64,000 bases of DNA from Streptomyces sp. P9-A2 (GTDB lineage Bacteria > Actinomycetota > Actinomycetes > Streptomycetales > Streptomycetaceae): assembly GCF_036634175.1 (NCBI RefSeq), contig NZ_JAZIFX010000001.1, forward strand, positions 434,001 through 498,000, given 5' to 3'. Position 1 is the stretch's first letter. Every line of letters begins with the position of its first letter. Positions 1 through 8,759 of this stretch are shown piece after piece. The position numbers were made by a program, and so were the translations under genes. Under the pieces are notes generated by a model. It searched no databases. It was not told the DNA's origin and saw only the letters and a list, made by a program, of their open reading frames with translations.

Positions 1-1
1 G

Positions 2-637
2 CCGATGCGGCAGGAGATCGAGGAGCGGTTCGCGATCGACGCGGTCGACATATACGGGCTGTCCGAGGTCATCGGACCGGGTGTCGCGCAGGAGTGCGTG
101 GAGACCAAGGACGGGCTGCACATTTGGGAGGACCATTTCCTCCCGGAGGTCGTCGACCCCCTCACCGGTGAGGTGCTGCCGGAGGGCGAGCGGGGCGAAC
201 TGGTCTTCACCTCGCTCACCAAGGAGGCGATGCCGGTCGTCCGGTACCGGACGCGGGACCTGACCCGGCTGCTGCCGGGGACGGCCCGGACGTTCCGGCG
301 GATGGAGAAGGTCACCGGCCGCAGCGACGACCTGGTGATCCTGCGCGGGGTGAACCTCTTCCCCACCCAGATCGAGGAGATCGTGCTGCGCACACCGGGT
401 GTGGCGCCGCACTTCCAGCTCCGGCTCACCCGGGAGGGCCGTATGGACGCCCTCACGGTGCGCGCCGAGGCCCGGCCGGACGCGGACGCCGCCACCCGCG
501 CGGCGGCGGCCCGGTCCGTCGAGGCGGCCGTGAAGGACGGCATCGGGGTGTCGGTCGGGGTCGAGATCGTCGACCCCGAGACGCTGGAGCGGTCGGTGGG
601 CAAGATCCGCAGGATCGTGGACCTGCGTCCGCGCTGA
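2..637 (+). CDS. paaK: Phenylacetate-CoA ligase, C-terminal part (cut by window start)
   Basis: The reading frame is open from the window edge, so only about the last 211 residues are present. The segment YGLSEV followed by GPGVAQEC and, later, RYRTRDLTRLLPG and KVTGRSDDLVILRGVNLFPTQIEE is the hallmark of PaaK-type adenylate-forming ligases, including the hinge and C-terminal lid. Members activate phenylacetate or related aryl acids with ATP and CoA. The frame ends in RKIRRIVDLRPR-like sequence at a normal position for the family, so the 3' end looks intact. It converges on the acyl-CoA synthetase downstream, 34 bp away. Family assignment is strong; the substrate is not readable from this part. 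Confidence 0.9.
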   Translation, partial: PMRQEIEERFAIDAVDIYGLSEVIGPGVAQECVETKDGLHIWEDHFLPEVVDPLTGEVLPEGERGELVFTSLTKEAMPVVRYRTRDLTRLLPGTARTFRRMEKVTGRSDDLVILRGVNLFPTQIEEIVLRTPGVAPHFQLRLTREGRMDALTVRAEARPDADAATRAAAARSVEAAVKDGIGVSVGVEIVDPETLERSVGKIRRIVDLRPR

Positions 638-671
638 GCCGCGTCCGCCCCTGCCGGGCCGGGCACCGCGT

Positions 672-2168
672 TCACCCGGTGAAGCGGTCGCGCAGCTCCC
701 GTTTGAGGATCTTCCCGCTGGCGTTGCGCGGCAGCTCGTCCACGAACAGCACCCTCTTCGGTGCCTTGAAGGGGGAGAGCCGCTCGCGCGCGTGCGCGAT
801 CAGTTCCTCCTCCGTCGCCTCGCCGCGCGTGACGACGACCGCCGTGACGGCCTCCACCCAGCGGTCGTCGGGAAGGCCGATCACGGCCGCCTCGGCGATC
901 GCCCCGTGCGTGTACAGCGCGTCCTCGACCTGGCGTGAGGCGACCAGGACGCCGCCGGAGTTGATGACGTCCTTGACCCGGTCGACGATCGTGAAGTAGC
1001 CGTGGGCGTCCCGCACCGCGAGGTCCCCGGAGTGGAACCAGCCGTCGCGGAAGGCCTCGGCCGTCTCCTCGGGTTTGTCCCAGTACCCCTCGCACAGCTG
1101 CGGCGACCGGTAGACGATCTCGCCGGGGGTTCCGTCGGGTACGTCCTTGCCGTCCTCGTCGACCACCCGCGCGTCCACGAACAGCACGGGCCGCCCGCAG
1201 GAGTCCATGCGCCCCTTGTGTTCGTCGGGGGCGAGGACGGTCGCCAGCGGGCCGATCTCGCTCTGCCCGAAGCAGTTGTAGACGGCCAGGTCCGGAAGCC
1301 GCCGTGTCAGCCGCTCCAGGACCGGCACCGGCATGACCGACGCCCCGTAGTACGCCTTGCGCAGTCCGCTCAGGTCCCGGGTCGCGAAGTCGGGGCGGTC
1401 GGACAGGCCGATCCAGACCGTGGGCGGAGCGAACAGGCTGTCCGCGCGGCCCGCCTCGATCAGGTCGAGGATCCGGCCGCCGTCGGGCGCGTCGAGAATG
1501 ACGTTGGTCGCGCCGACCGCGAGGTAGGGCAGCAGGAAGACGTGCATCTGCGCCGAGTGGTAGAGCGGCAGCGCGTGCACGGGGAGGTCGCCCGCCTGGA
1601 GGTCGAGGGCGGTGATGGCGCTCAGGTACTCGTGCACCAGGGCGCGGTGGGTCATCATCGCGCCCTTGGGCCGGGCGGTGGTGCCCGAGGTGTAGAGCAG
1701 CTGCACCAGGTCCTCGGAGCGCGGCTCGGGACCGTCGTGGGCGGGTGCCTCGGCCAGCAGGTCGAGCAGCGAGCCGTCGGCGTCGCGCAGGGGCAGCGTC
1801 CGTACGCCGTCCGGGAGCCGCCCGGCGAGGTCGGGGTCGGCGAGGACCAGACCGCTGCCGGACTGGCCGACGAGGTAGGCGAGGTCGTCGCCGGTCAGGT
1901 TCTGGTTGACCGGTACGTGCACCAGTCCCGCGCGGGCGCAGGCGAGGAAGCCGATCAGGTAGGCGTCGGAGTTGTGGCCGTAGGCGCCGACCCGGTCGCC
2001 GGGCGACAGTCCCGCACCGAGCAGGACGCTCGCCGCGCGGGAGACGGCGGTGTCGAGTGCGTCGTACGTCCAGGCGCGGTCGCCGTACTCGACGGCGACG
2101 CGCGCCGGGGTGCGGCGGGCGCTGCGTCGCAGGAGTCCGTCGACCGTGCTGGCGTGTCCGGGCGTCAT
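672..2168 (-). CDS. Class I adenylate-forming acyl-CoA synthetase
   Basis: About 498 residues, a normal length for medium/long-chain fatty-acyl-CoA ligases. The AMP-binding motif YTSGTTARPKGAMMTH is near residue 160, the YNCFGQSEIGP motif follows in the middle, and GWFHSGDLAV plus the hinge region VDRVKDVINSGG precede the C-terminal lysine segment PRNASGKILKRELR. These are the A3, A5, A7, A8 and A10 motifs of ANL enzymes, so the protein should convert a carboxylic acid, ATP and CoA to an acyl-CoA. I prefer the ATG at 2168 to the GTG at 2189 because AGGA lies 8-9 bases upstream of it. It is adjacent and convergent to a PaaK-like gene; the acid used is unknown. Confidence 0.9.
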   Translation of the reverse strand: MTPGHASTVDGLLRRSARRTPARVAVEYGDRAWTYDALDTAVSRAASVLLGAGLSPGDRVGAYGHNSDAYLIGFLACARAGLVHVPVNQNLTGDDLAYLVGQSGSGLVLADPDLAGRLPDGVRTLPLRDADGSLLDLLAEAPAHDGPEPRSEDLVQLLYTSGTTARPKGAMMTHRALVHEYLSAITALDLQAGDLPVHALPLYHSAQMHVFLLPYLAVGATNVILDAPDGGRILDLIEAGRADSLFAPPTVWIGLSDRPDFATRDLSGLRKAYYGASVMPVPVLERLTRRLPDLAVYNCFGQSEIGPLATVLAPDEHKGRMDSCGRPVLFVDARVVDEDGKDVPDGTPGEIVYRSPQLCEGYWDKPEETAEAFRDGWFHSGDLAVRDAHGYFTIVDRVKDVINSGGVLVASRQVEDALYTHGAIAEAAVIGLPDDRWVEAVTAVVVTRGEATEEELIAHARERLSPFKAPKRVLFVDELPRNASGKILKRELRDRFTG

Positions 2169-2769
2169 GGAAGACGATCCTCGGTTCACCGGCCAGGAAG
2201 GTCAAGACACCGGACCGGTCGGTACCGGGCCGCGCGAACGGTCCGGCTCGCGCCCCCGACCGGTGTGGATGCCCGCTGTTGCCCTCAGCCACCCCTTCCC
2301 CCAGTGATGTCGGGAGGCACGGTGCGCTTACGACCTCACCCGCGATGGGGAGTGGATCAGCGAGCGGCGTCATGCGGCTTCGCATCCAAGGCGGAGGAGG
2401 AAGTGATGGCGGAACCATCGCGACCGACGACAACGCCGGAGGCGAAGCCGCAGGGCGTCGGGAGCCCGCTCGCTATCGCGGGTGAGGTCGTTAGGGTCTG
2501 CCGGAGAACAACATGTGGGTGGTCGGCGCGCTGACCTGCGACATCAAGTCCAGAAACCCACAAGTTGTTTCTCTGCACGCCCTTACGTCCGAGACGGTCG
2601 GTCGTGTGCGACGCCGCGGGTGAGACCGATGGGATGAGCGTCCGGGCCGGCGGCCGCGTCCTGTTGGACGAGGCCCGTCCGGCGGACGCCGCCCGCGTCG
2701 AGGCGAGGGGATGGACCAGGTGCGCCGACCGGACCGGGACAGGTCCGGTCTTCTTCGGTCCGGCCTCCG
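2169..2769. other. Non-coding gap with one imperfect inverted repeat
   Basis: This 600-bp gap holds no open frame with a recognisable product. The only structure I see is an inverted repeat: the arm at 2505-2520 (core AACAACATGTGGGT) is matched by 2556-2572 (core ACCCACAAGTTGTT) with one mismatch and one extra base, around a 35-bp spacer. The region just upstream of the synthetase start (2169-2330) should contain its promoter. The repeat could be a relic of an inserted element or a regulatory dyad; nothing in the sequence decides this. Confidence 0.5.
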
Positions 2770-4332
2770 TCAGCGCGCCTCCAGTACCGCCATCGCCGCG
2801 TTGTGGCCGGGCACCCCGCTCACCCCGCCGCCGCGCACCGCGCCCGCGCCGCACAGGAGGACGTTGGCGTGCCGGGTCTCCACGCCCCACCGGCCGGTGC
2901 CCTCCTGTGCGTGGGGCCAGGACAGTGCGCGGTGGAAGATGTTCCCGCCGGGCAGTCCGAGATCGCGTTCCAGGTCCAGCGGGGACTTCGCCTCCAGGCA
3001 GGGGCGTCCGTCCGCGTCGGTCGCCAGGCAGTCGGCGAGTGGTTCGGCCAGATGGGCGTCGAGCTGGGCGAGCGTCGCGGTGAGGAGTTCCTCGCGTACG
3101 GCGTCGTTGTCGCGGGCGAACAACCGGGCCGGGGTGTGCAGGCCGAACAGGGTGAGTGTCTGGTAGCCCCGGGCGGCGAGCTCCGGTCCGAGGACCGTCG
3201 GGTCGGTGAGCGAGTGGCAGTAGATCTCGGAGGGCGGGGCGGCGGGTGGTTCACCGGCGGCGGCCTGTGCGTGAGCGGCGGCCAGTTGCCCGTATCCCTC
3301 GGCGATGTGGAAGGTGCCGGCGAACGCCTCGCGCGGGTCGACGGAGCTGTCGCGCAGCCTCGGCAGCCGGGTGAGGAGCATGTTCACCTTGAGCTGGGCG
3401 CCCTCGGCCGGGGCGGGGGGCGTGTCGCCGGTGAGCGCCGCCAGTTCCCTCGGGGAGGCGTTCACCAGGACGTGCCGGGCGGCGGCGACGCCCTCACCGT
3501 CGGCCGTACGGTGGGTGACCTCTGCCGTGCGGCCGTCCGTGTCGATGCGTACCGCCTCGTGACCGGTGGCGATGACGGCGCCCGCGTCGCGCGCGGCGGC
3601 GGCCAGCGCGTCGGTGAGGGCGCCCATGCCGCCGACCGGCACGTCCCAGTCGCCGGTGCCGCCGCCGATGACGTGGTAGAGGAAGCAGCGGTTCTGCTCG
3701 AGGGCGGGGTCGTGGGCGTCGGCGAACGTGCCGATGAGGGCGTCGGTGAGGACCACTCCCCGTACGAGGTCGTCGGTGAAGTTCTCCTCGACGGCGACAC
3801 CGATCGGTTCCTCGAACAGGGCCCGCCAGGCCTCCTCGTCGTCGACGGTGCGGCGCAGTTCCGCACGGGTGGGCAGCGGCCCGGTGAGGGTGGGGAAGAC
3901 GCGCTCGGCGACGCGGCCGGTCATGCCGTAGAAGCGCTGCCAGGCCCGGTACTCGTTCTCGGAGCCGGTGAGCCGGGCGAACGCCTCGCGGGTGCGCTGC
4001 TCACCGCCGCCGACGAGCAGTCCGGTGGGCCGTCCGTCCCGTTCGGCGGGGGTGTACGAGGAGACGGTGCGGGTGCGCACCCGGAAGTCGAGCCCCAGCT
4101 CCCTCACGATCTTCCGGGGCAGCAGGCTGACCAGGTACGAGTACCGGGACAGCCGTGCGTCGACGCCGGGGAACGGCCGGGTGGACACCGCCGCCCCGCC
4201 GGTGTGGTCCAGCCGTTCCAGCACCAGTACGGAGCGTCCGGCCCGGGCCAGGTAGGCGGCGGCGACGAGGCCGTTGTGGCCTCCGCCGACGATGACGGCG
4301 TCGTACGTCCGGGTTCCCTCGTGTGCGGTCAC
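2770..4332 (-). CDS. FAD-dependent phytoene-desaturase-like oxidoreductase
   Basis: Begins with a dinucleotide-binding motif VIVGGGHNGLVAAAYLARAG and then VLVLERLDHTGGAA, the Rossmann fold and GG doublet of the amine-oxidase/phytoene desaturase superfamily. Near the C-terminus, the segment with ETRHANVLLCGAGAVRGGGVSGVPGHNAA is the second FAD-contact region. About 520 residues, the usual size for CrtI-like or FAD-dependent desaturase relatives. I chose the GTG at 4332, which puts the FAD motif about 12 residues from the start; an upstream ATG at 4407 is possible but adds a basic tail without homology. No carotenoid genes lie next to it, so the substrate is open. Confidence 0.85.
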   Translation of the reverse strand: MTAHEGTRTYDAVIVGGGHNGLVAAAYLARAGRSVLVLERLDHTGGAAVSTRPFPGVDARLSRYSYLVSLLPRKIVRELGLDFRVRTRTVSSYTPAERDGRPTGLLVGGGEQRTREAFARLTGSENEYRAWQRFYGMTGRVAERVFPTLTGPLPTRAELRRTVDDEEAWRALFEEPIGVAVEENFTDDLVRGVVLTDALIGTFADAHDPALEQNRCFLYHVIGGGTGDWDVPVGGMGALTDALAAAARDAGAVIATGHEAVRIDTDGRTAEVTHRTADGEGVAAARHVLVNASPRELAALTGDTPPAPAEGAQLKVNMLLTRLPRLRDSSVDPREAFAGTFHIAEGYGQLAAAHAQAAAGEPPAAPPSEIYCHSLTDPTVLGPELAARGYQTLTLFGLHTPARLFARDNDAVREELLTATLAQLDAHLAEPLADCLATDADGRPCLEAKSPLDLERDLGLPGGNIFHRALSWPHAQEGTGRWGVETRHANVLLCGAGAVRGGGVSGVPGHNAAMAVLEAR

Positions 4333-4459
4333 GGTTCTTCGTAGCACGTGAGGATCCGGGTCTGCCAGGCGGCGGGCGATGCCCGGCAGAGACACCACCG
4401 GGCGCACCGGTCATACGTCGTACCTGACGCCTGCCACCGCGCCCCCGTGCCCGTCGCGC

Positions 4460-6745
4460 TCAGCCCGCCGCCCGCCGCTGCTTCAGTGCCGCCACCTCGC
4501 GGTACAGCCCGGCGGCCATGTCCCCGTGTCCGAGTCGCTCCAGGCAGTGGGCCTCGTCGTTGCGGGCGGCGAGGGTGTCGCGGTGGTCCGCCCCGAGGAG
4601 GCGCTCACGGGCGTCGGCCACCCGGCGGTACTCGGTGAGCGCGTCCGCCCAGCGGCCCAGCCAGCCCAGGCCGACGGCGACCTCGCGGCGGCTGACCAGG
4701 GTGTCCGGATGGTCGGCGCCGAGGGTGCTCTCGCGCAGCGAGCACACGGCGCGGGACTCGGCGAGGGCCTCGACCCAGCGGCCGAGCCGGCCGAGGTTGA
4801 CGCCCAGGCCGTGCCGGGCTCGCAGGGTCTCGGGGTGGGTGGGGCCCTGCACCCGGGTACGGTCCTCGACCAGGCCCCGGTAGAGGTCGAGGGCCTGCGC
4901 GGTGCGGCCGAGCCGGCCAAGTCCGATGCCGATCTCGTAGCGGGCGGCGAGCGTGTCGGCGTGGTCCGGACCGAGTGCCCGCGCGCGGGCCTCGGCGACC
5001 TCGCGGTAGGTCTCCAGGGCTTCTGCCCATCGCCCCAACTGCCCTAGCGTGTATGCGACTTCGTAACGGGTGACCAGGGTGTCCGGGTGCTCGGGGCCGA
5101 GCACCCGGGCACGTGCGGCAGCCACCTCGCACGCCGCGCTGTACGAGTCCTCCAGGCGGCCGAGTCTGCTGAGGTTGAAGGCGAGGTTGTGCCGGCAGCG
5201 CAGGGTCTCGGGATGCTCGGCCCCCATGGTGCGCTCGCGGGCCGAGAGCACCGACAGATACACCTGGTGGGCGTCGAAGGGCCGGCCCGACTGAGCGAGG
5301 ACATAGGCCATTTCCTGACGGGCTGCGAGGGTGTCGGGGTGCTCGGAGCCGAGCGTGCGGATACGGACCTCGGCCACGTGCTTGTACTCGCGCAGGGCGT
5401 CGGCGGCACGGCCGGTGCGGCTGAGGGTGAAGGCGACCTCGTAACGGCTGGCGAGGGTGTCGGGGTGGTGCGGGCCGAGGAGGTGCTCACGCTCCGCGGC
5501 GACCGCGCGGTGCACCTCTCCCGCCTCCGTCCAACGGCCCAGGCGGCCGAGGCTCAGGCCCGCGTTGTGCCGTCCGGCCAGGGCGGACAGGGCTTCCGGG
5601 GACGGGGCGGGCCGTTCCTGTGCCGGGGGCGGCTCGCCCCGGCCGGCCGCGGGGCGGGCGATCCATTCACCGGACAGGCCGGCCGCCGGGTCCGGGGGCG
5701 CGGTGTACGGTCCGGCGACGACCGCCTTGCGGCCGGTGGTCATGCCACGCGTCCAGGACGGCAGCCGGGACGCGCGCCCCACGGGCTCGGGCCGAGCAGC
5801 CGGAGGTGAAGGGAACGCGGGGGCGCTCGCGCCGGGCGTCCCGGCGGGGCGCAGCCGGGCCGTCGCCGCGGCCGGCACCGGCAGTGGCGCCGGCCCGGCC
5901 CGCAGTTCGCTGATCCGGCGGGCCAGTTCACGTGCGCTGTCGGGGCGCTCACCGGGTTCCTTGGCCAGCAGGTCGAGGATGATCCGCTCCAGGCGCTCGG
6001 GCAGTTCGGCACGGTGGCCGCGCGGCGGCCGGGGCGGGGTGTCACGGTGCCCGACCAGGATGGCCCACGCGTCGTCGAGGTCGAACGGCGGTACTCCGGT
6101 GGCGATCTCGTAGAGCACGCAGCCGAAGGAGTACAGGTCGCTGCGCCGGTCGACCTCGGTGCCGCTGATCTGCTCGGGCGACATGTAGTGCGGGGTGCCC
6201 ATCGCGACGCCGGTGCCGGTCAGCCGGGAGGTGAACCCGATGTCGTGGCCGAGGCGGGCGATGCCGAAGTCGCAGATCTTCACCGTGCCGTCGGCGAGCC
6301 GCATGATGTTGGCGGGCTTCAGGTCCCGGTGCACGATGCCCTGGTCATGGGTGTAGGCCAGGGCGGCGGCGACCTGCCCGGCGATCTCCACCACCTCGTC
6401 GACCGGCAACGGGTGCTGCTTGTTGTCCTCCAGGAGCCGGCTGAGGTCACGGCCCTGGAGCAGCTCCATCACCAGATACAGCACACCGTCGTACTCGCCG
6501 AAGTCGTGCACGACGGTGATCCCGCGGTGCTGCAGGGACGCCGCCACCCGGGCCTCCCGCCGGAACCGCTCGCGCAGCACCCGGCTGAACGCGTGGTCGT
6601 GCTGGGCGCCCGCCGGCTTGAGGCACTTCACCGCGACCTCTCTGCCGAGCGACTCGTCACGTGCCCGCCACACCTCCCCCATGCCGCCCCGCCCGATCGG
6701 ATCGACCAGCCGGTACCGGCCGTGGATCAGCCTGCCGTCCCCCAT
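4460..6745 (-). CDS. Ser/Thr protein kinase with C-terminal tetratricopeptide array
   Basis: 761 residues. The N-terminal 280 residues form a PknB-type kinase: glycine loop GRGGMGEV (18-25), Lys40 in VAVK, HRD at 139-141, DFG at 159-161, and GTPHYMSPEQ in the activation segment. A proline/alanine-rich linker follows, then about eight 42-residue repeats containing GxxHPDTLxxRxxxAxxLxxxGRxxEAL, which are kinesin-light-chain-like TPRs. No membrane segment is visible, unlike receptor-type PknB, so it is probably cytosolic and uses the TPRs to bind partners. All catalytic motifs look intact. It is monocistronic between unrelated genes, and the target proteins are unknown. Confidence 0.93.
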   Translation of the reverse strand: MGDGRLIHGRYRLVDPIGRGGMGEVWRARDESLGREVAVKCLKPAGAQHDHAFSRVLRERFRREARVAASLQHRGITVVHDFGEYDGVLYLVMELLQGRDLSRLLEDNKQHPLPVDEVVEIAGQVAAALAYTHDQGIVHRDLKPANIMRLADGTVKICDFGIARLGHDIGFTSRLTGTGVAMGTPHYMSPEQISGTEVDRRSDLYSFGCVLYEIATGVPPFDLDDAWAILVGHRDTPPRPPRGHRAELPERLERIILDLLAKEPGERPDSARELARRISELRAGPAPLPVPAAATARLRPAGTPGASAPAFPSPPAARPEPVGRASRLPSWTRGMTTGRKAVVAGPYTAPPDPAAGLSGEWIARPAAGRGEPPPAQERPAPSPEALSALAGRHNAGLSLGRLGRWTEAGEVHRAVAAEREHLLGPHHPDTLASRYEVAFTLSRTGRAADALREYKHVAEVRIRTLGSEHPDTLAARQEMAYVLAQSGRPFDAHQVYLSVLSARERTMGAEHPETLRCRHNLAFNLSRLGRLEDSYSAACEVAAARARVLGPEHPDTLVTRYEVAYTLGQLGRWAEALETYREVAEARARALGPDHADTLAARYEIGIGLGRLGRTAQALDLYRGLVEDRTRVQGPTHPETLRARHGLGVNLGRLGRWVEALAESRAVCSLRESTLGADHPDTLVSRREVAVGLGWLGRWADALTEYRRVADARERLLGADHRDTLAARNDEAHCLERLGHGDMAAGLYREVAALKQRRAAG

Positions 6746-7101
6746 CTTCCACCCCCGTCAGTGGTCGACGCGCCCTCCCCTGGCCCGTCCAGTATGGCGA
6801 TGTGTCACCCGTTTTTGTACGGTGCCCGTCCGCTCCGCGCGTCCTCGGGCCGACGGGCAGGTGCCCTGCCGACGTACCCGGGAGGTCCCCGGCCGGCCCA
6901 CGGGACGGTCTCGTGCCGGATCCCGTCGTTGTCGCCGCCGAAGGTGCGGACGCCCGCGGAGCGATGGCCGCGTTCCGCTTCGCCGTACGGACCGCGCCCG
7001 CCGTACTCCTTCGGGCACCCTCGCCGAGCCGGCCGGCGGCGCCGGCCGGCTCGGCGTGCCGCGGACGTCAGTGCGCTGCGGACATCAGTGTGCCGCGGAC
7101 G
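6746..7101. other. Intergenic region with hairpin and short repeats
   Basis: No gene is supported here. The left part is upstream of the kinase gene and should hold its promoter. The right part carries a strong hairpin (7023-7055) and three near-copies of a 14-mer (7057-7109), annotated separately. Open frames across the gap are antisense shadows with no recognisable domain. Confidence 0.5.
7023..7055 (-). terminator. Perfect 14-bp GC hairpin, probable terminator
   Basis: Arms 7023-7036 (GCCGAGCCGGCCGG) and 7042-7055 (CCGGCCGGCTCGGC) are perfect complements with a 5-base loop. It lies about 45 bp past the stop of the Cys-rich protein gene read on the minus strand. There is no clear U-run, as is usual in streptomycetes. 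Confidence 0.7.
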
Positions 7102-7109
7102 TCAGTGCG
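7057..7109. repeat. Short imperfect tandem repeats around GCGGACGTCAGTG
   Basis: The units TGCCGCGGACGTCAGTGCG (7057-7075), TGCGGACATCAGTG (7077-7090) and TGCCGCGGACGTCAGTGCG (7091-7109) follow one another. The related GGGGGTCAGTGCG lies just beyond, at about 7115-7125. The array covers the stop codon of the Cys-rich gene, so replication slippage may have altered the C-terminus. A role as protein-binding sites is only a possibility. Confidence 0.6.
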
Positions 7110-7503
7110 TCGAGGGGGTCAGTGCGTCGAGGAAGTCCGTGCAGGCCCGCGCGCAGGTCCGGCACACCTCGGCCGTGCGCTCCGCGCCGGGGTGTCCGTC
7201 GAAGGCGTGCGCGCTCTCGAGGCACACCTGCCGGCACCATTCCACTTGGACCCGGACGGTCTCCTCGTCCGTCTGGTTGTCCTCGGACAGCGCACGGCTG
7301 GTCGCGTCGCACACTTCGGCGCAGATGACGCCCTTGCGCCGCACGATTTCCTGTGGTGTGCCGTCGCCGGGATTCACCAGACTCACCCGCACCGCGCAGG
7401 CCCGCGAGCACTCCGCGCACGCCTGCGCGCAGGCGAACCGGTCCTCGAGATACCGGTACAGCTCCTGCTGGGACACCTGGGGTATCCGGGATGTCGTCGT
7501 CAC
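7102..7503 (-). CDS. Cysteine-rich four-helix-bundle (DUF326/Csp-like) protein
   Basis: 133 residues from a GTG at 7503, with 11 cysteines arranged in helical spacing: CAQACAECSRAC at 25-36, CAEVC at 61-65, CRQVC at 90-94 and CRTCARAC at 114-121. This matches the ferredoxin-like/DUF326 family, whose Csp members are four-helix bundles that line their core with Cys residues and store many Cu(I) ions. No Tat or Sec signal is seen, so this would be a cytosolic Csp3-like form. The start is set by AGGG upstream and by the family N-terminus; the longer open frame upstream lacks any motif. It is divergent from the small membrane protein at 7613. Copper binding is inferred from family, not shown. Confidence 0.82.
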   Translation of the reverse strand: MTTTSRIPQVSQQELYRYLEDRFACAQACAECSRACAVRVSLVNPGDGTPQEIVRRKGVICAEVCDATSRALSEDNQTDEETVRVQVEWCRQVCLESAHAFDGHPGAERTAEVCRTCARACTDFLDALTPSTH

Positions 7504-7612
7504 ACCGGGCGGGTAGCCCTGGCCGCCGGCACTCAAACCACGGATGGCCCTGTCACGGACGGTCACACCTCTCCGATCCGATACATCGGAGGGTCGGGGG
7601 TACGCGCACACC

Positions 7613-8020
7613 ATGTCGAACCCTGTGATGAACGCCCTGACGAATGTCTCGCCGAACGTCTCACCGAACGCCCCGGCGGACTCCTCCTGGACCGGAGCGG
7701 CCGATCTCGCCGTCGGCCGCGGCGCCGTCGGCATCGGGCTCGCGGTGGCGGCCCTGCTGGTCGTGGGCCTGTTGATCGGCCTGTTCGCGTCGGGCAGCCG
7801 CCGGGTTCGGCGCGGCGAATCCCCCAGGCCGCGCCCCGACGAGCAGCCGCGGATGCCCGAGGGCGGCCCGGTCCGTGAGGTCCGCGAACACCGGGAGCCC
7901 GACGAGATGCCCCGCGAGGGCGACCGTCTGGGGCCGCACGACCTGCACGGCGGCAGCTCCGGCAGCCGGACCGGCACCTCGCAGGACCGTCCCCGCTGGG
8001 ACGGGAACGGCCGAGCCTAG
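7613..8020 (+). CDS. Small single-pass membrane protein (DUF6479-like)
   Basis: 135 residues from the ATG at 7613. A short N-terminal region is followed by one strongly hydrophobic helix (VGIGLAVAALLVVGLLIGLF, about residues 38-57), then a long charged Arg/Glu/Pro-rich tail containing REVREHREPDEMPREGDRLGPHDL. This layout is typical of Streptomyces DUF6479-type proteins of unknown role. An SD-like GGAGGG lies about 20 bases upstream, rather far. No function can be assigned beyond an N-out or N-in single-span protein with a large polar tail. Confidence 0.65.
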   Translation: MSNPVMNALTNVSPNVSPNAPADSSWTGAADLAVGRGAVGIGLAVAALLVVGLLIGLFASGSRRVRRGESPRPRPDEQPRMPEGGPVREVREHREPDEMPREGDRLGPHDLHGGSSGSRTGTSQDRPRWDGNGRA

Positions 8021-8241
8021 GCCGGACGGCGAAGCCCTCTCCCGCACCGCCTGACGGCGGCACTGCGGGCAGTGCCCCGGGGCGGGTCATGAGTTCATCG
8101 GTCGGATCACACGGCCGCAGGACCGTGACCCGCCCCTTCGCCTGTGCGAAGTGAGGCGGATCACAGGGGCCGGGTGCATCGTGGGGCGGGGTCCAGCGTC
8201 TTTGTCCGGGTGTAGGGGATTGAACGGACGGGACGGTGAGG

Positions 8242-8748
8242 ATGGAGCGGTTTCGGGCAGACGGCTTCGACGAGTTCGTGGCTGCCCGCTGGGGGGCGCT
8301 GCTCCATGTCGCGCGTCTGCTCACCGGCGGCGACCGGCAGCGTGCCGAGGACCTGGTGCAGGAGGCCCTGGTGAAGTTGTGGTTCGCCTGGCCGAAGGTC
8401 GCCGAGCAGGCGCCGGACGCGTACGTCCGTCAGGTGCTTGTGCGGATGGCGGCCCGTTCCGCCAGGCGGCGCTGGTGGGGTGAGCGTCCGGTGGGGCAGC
8501 TGCCGGACCGGCCCGAGCCGGGTGATGTGTCGTCGGCCGTGGCGGAACGCTCGCGGCTGGAGGCCGCGCTGGCGCTGCTGCCGCCCCGGCAGCGGGCCGC
8601 GGTGGTGCTGCGTTACTGCGAGGACCTGCCCGAGGCCCAGGTGGCACAGGTTCTCGGCTGTCCGGTGGGCACCGCCCGGTCCCATGCGTCGCGGGGCGTG
8701 GCGCGACTGCGGCAGATCCTGTCCGACGCCGTCAGGCCCGTGGGATGA
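8242..8748 (+). CDS. SigE-family (ECF-like) RNA polymerase sigma factor
   Basis: 168 residues with region 2 (AARWGALLHVARLLTGGDRQRAEDLVQEALVKLW) near residues 10-45 and region 4 (ALALLPPRQRAAVVLRYCEDLPEAQVAQVLGCPVGTARSHASRG) near 110-155. This is the SigE-family branch common in actinomycetes. The ATG at 8242 or the GTG at 8236 could be the start. The following membrane protein starts 11 bp after the stop with its own ribosome site (AAGGGAG), so the two are probably co-transcribed. The neighbour is a candidate anti-sigma or sensor partner by context only. Confidence 0.92.
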   Translation: MERFRADGFDEFVAARWGALLHVARLLTGGDRQRAEDLVQEALVKLWFAWPKVAEQAPDAYVRQVLVRMAARSARRRWWGERPVGQLPDRPEPGDVSSAVAERSRLEAALALLPPRQRAAVVLRYCEDLPEAQVAQVLGCPVGTARSHASRGVARLRQILSDAVRPVG

Positions 8749-8759
8749 AGGGAGAACCG

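Noticed and set aside
1002..4344. Long plus-strand open frames (for example 1002-2534 and 2803-4344)
   Set aside because: They are antisense to the acyl-CoA synthetase and oxidoreductase, have no motifs and result from high GC in third codon positions.
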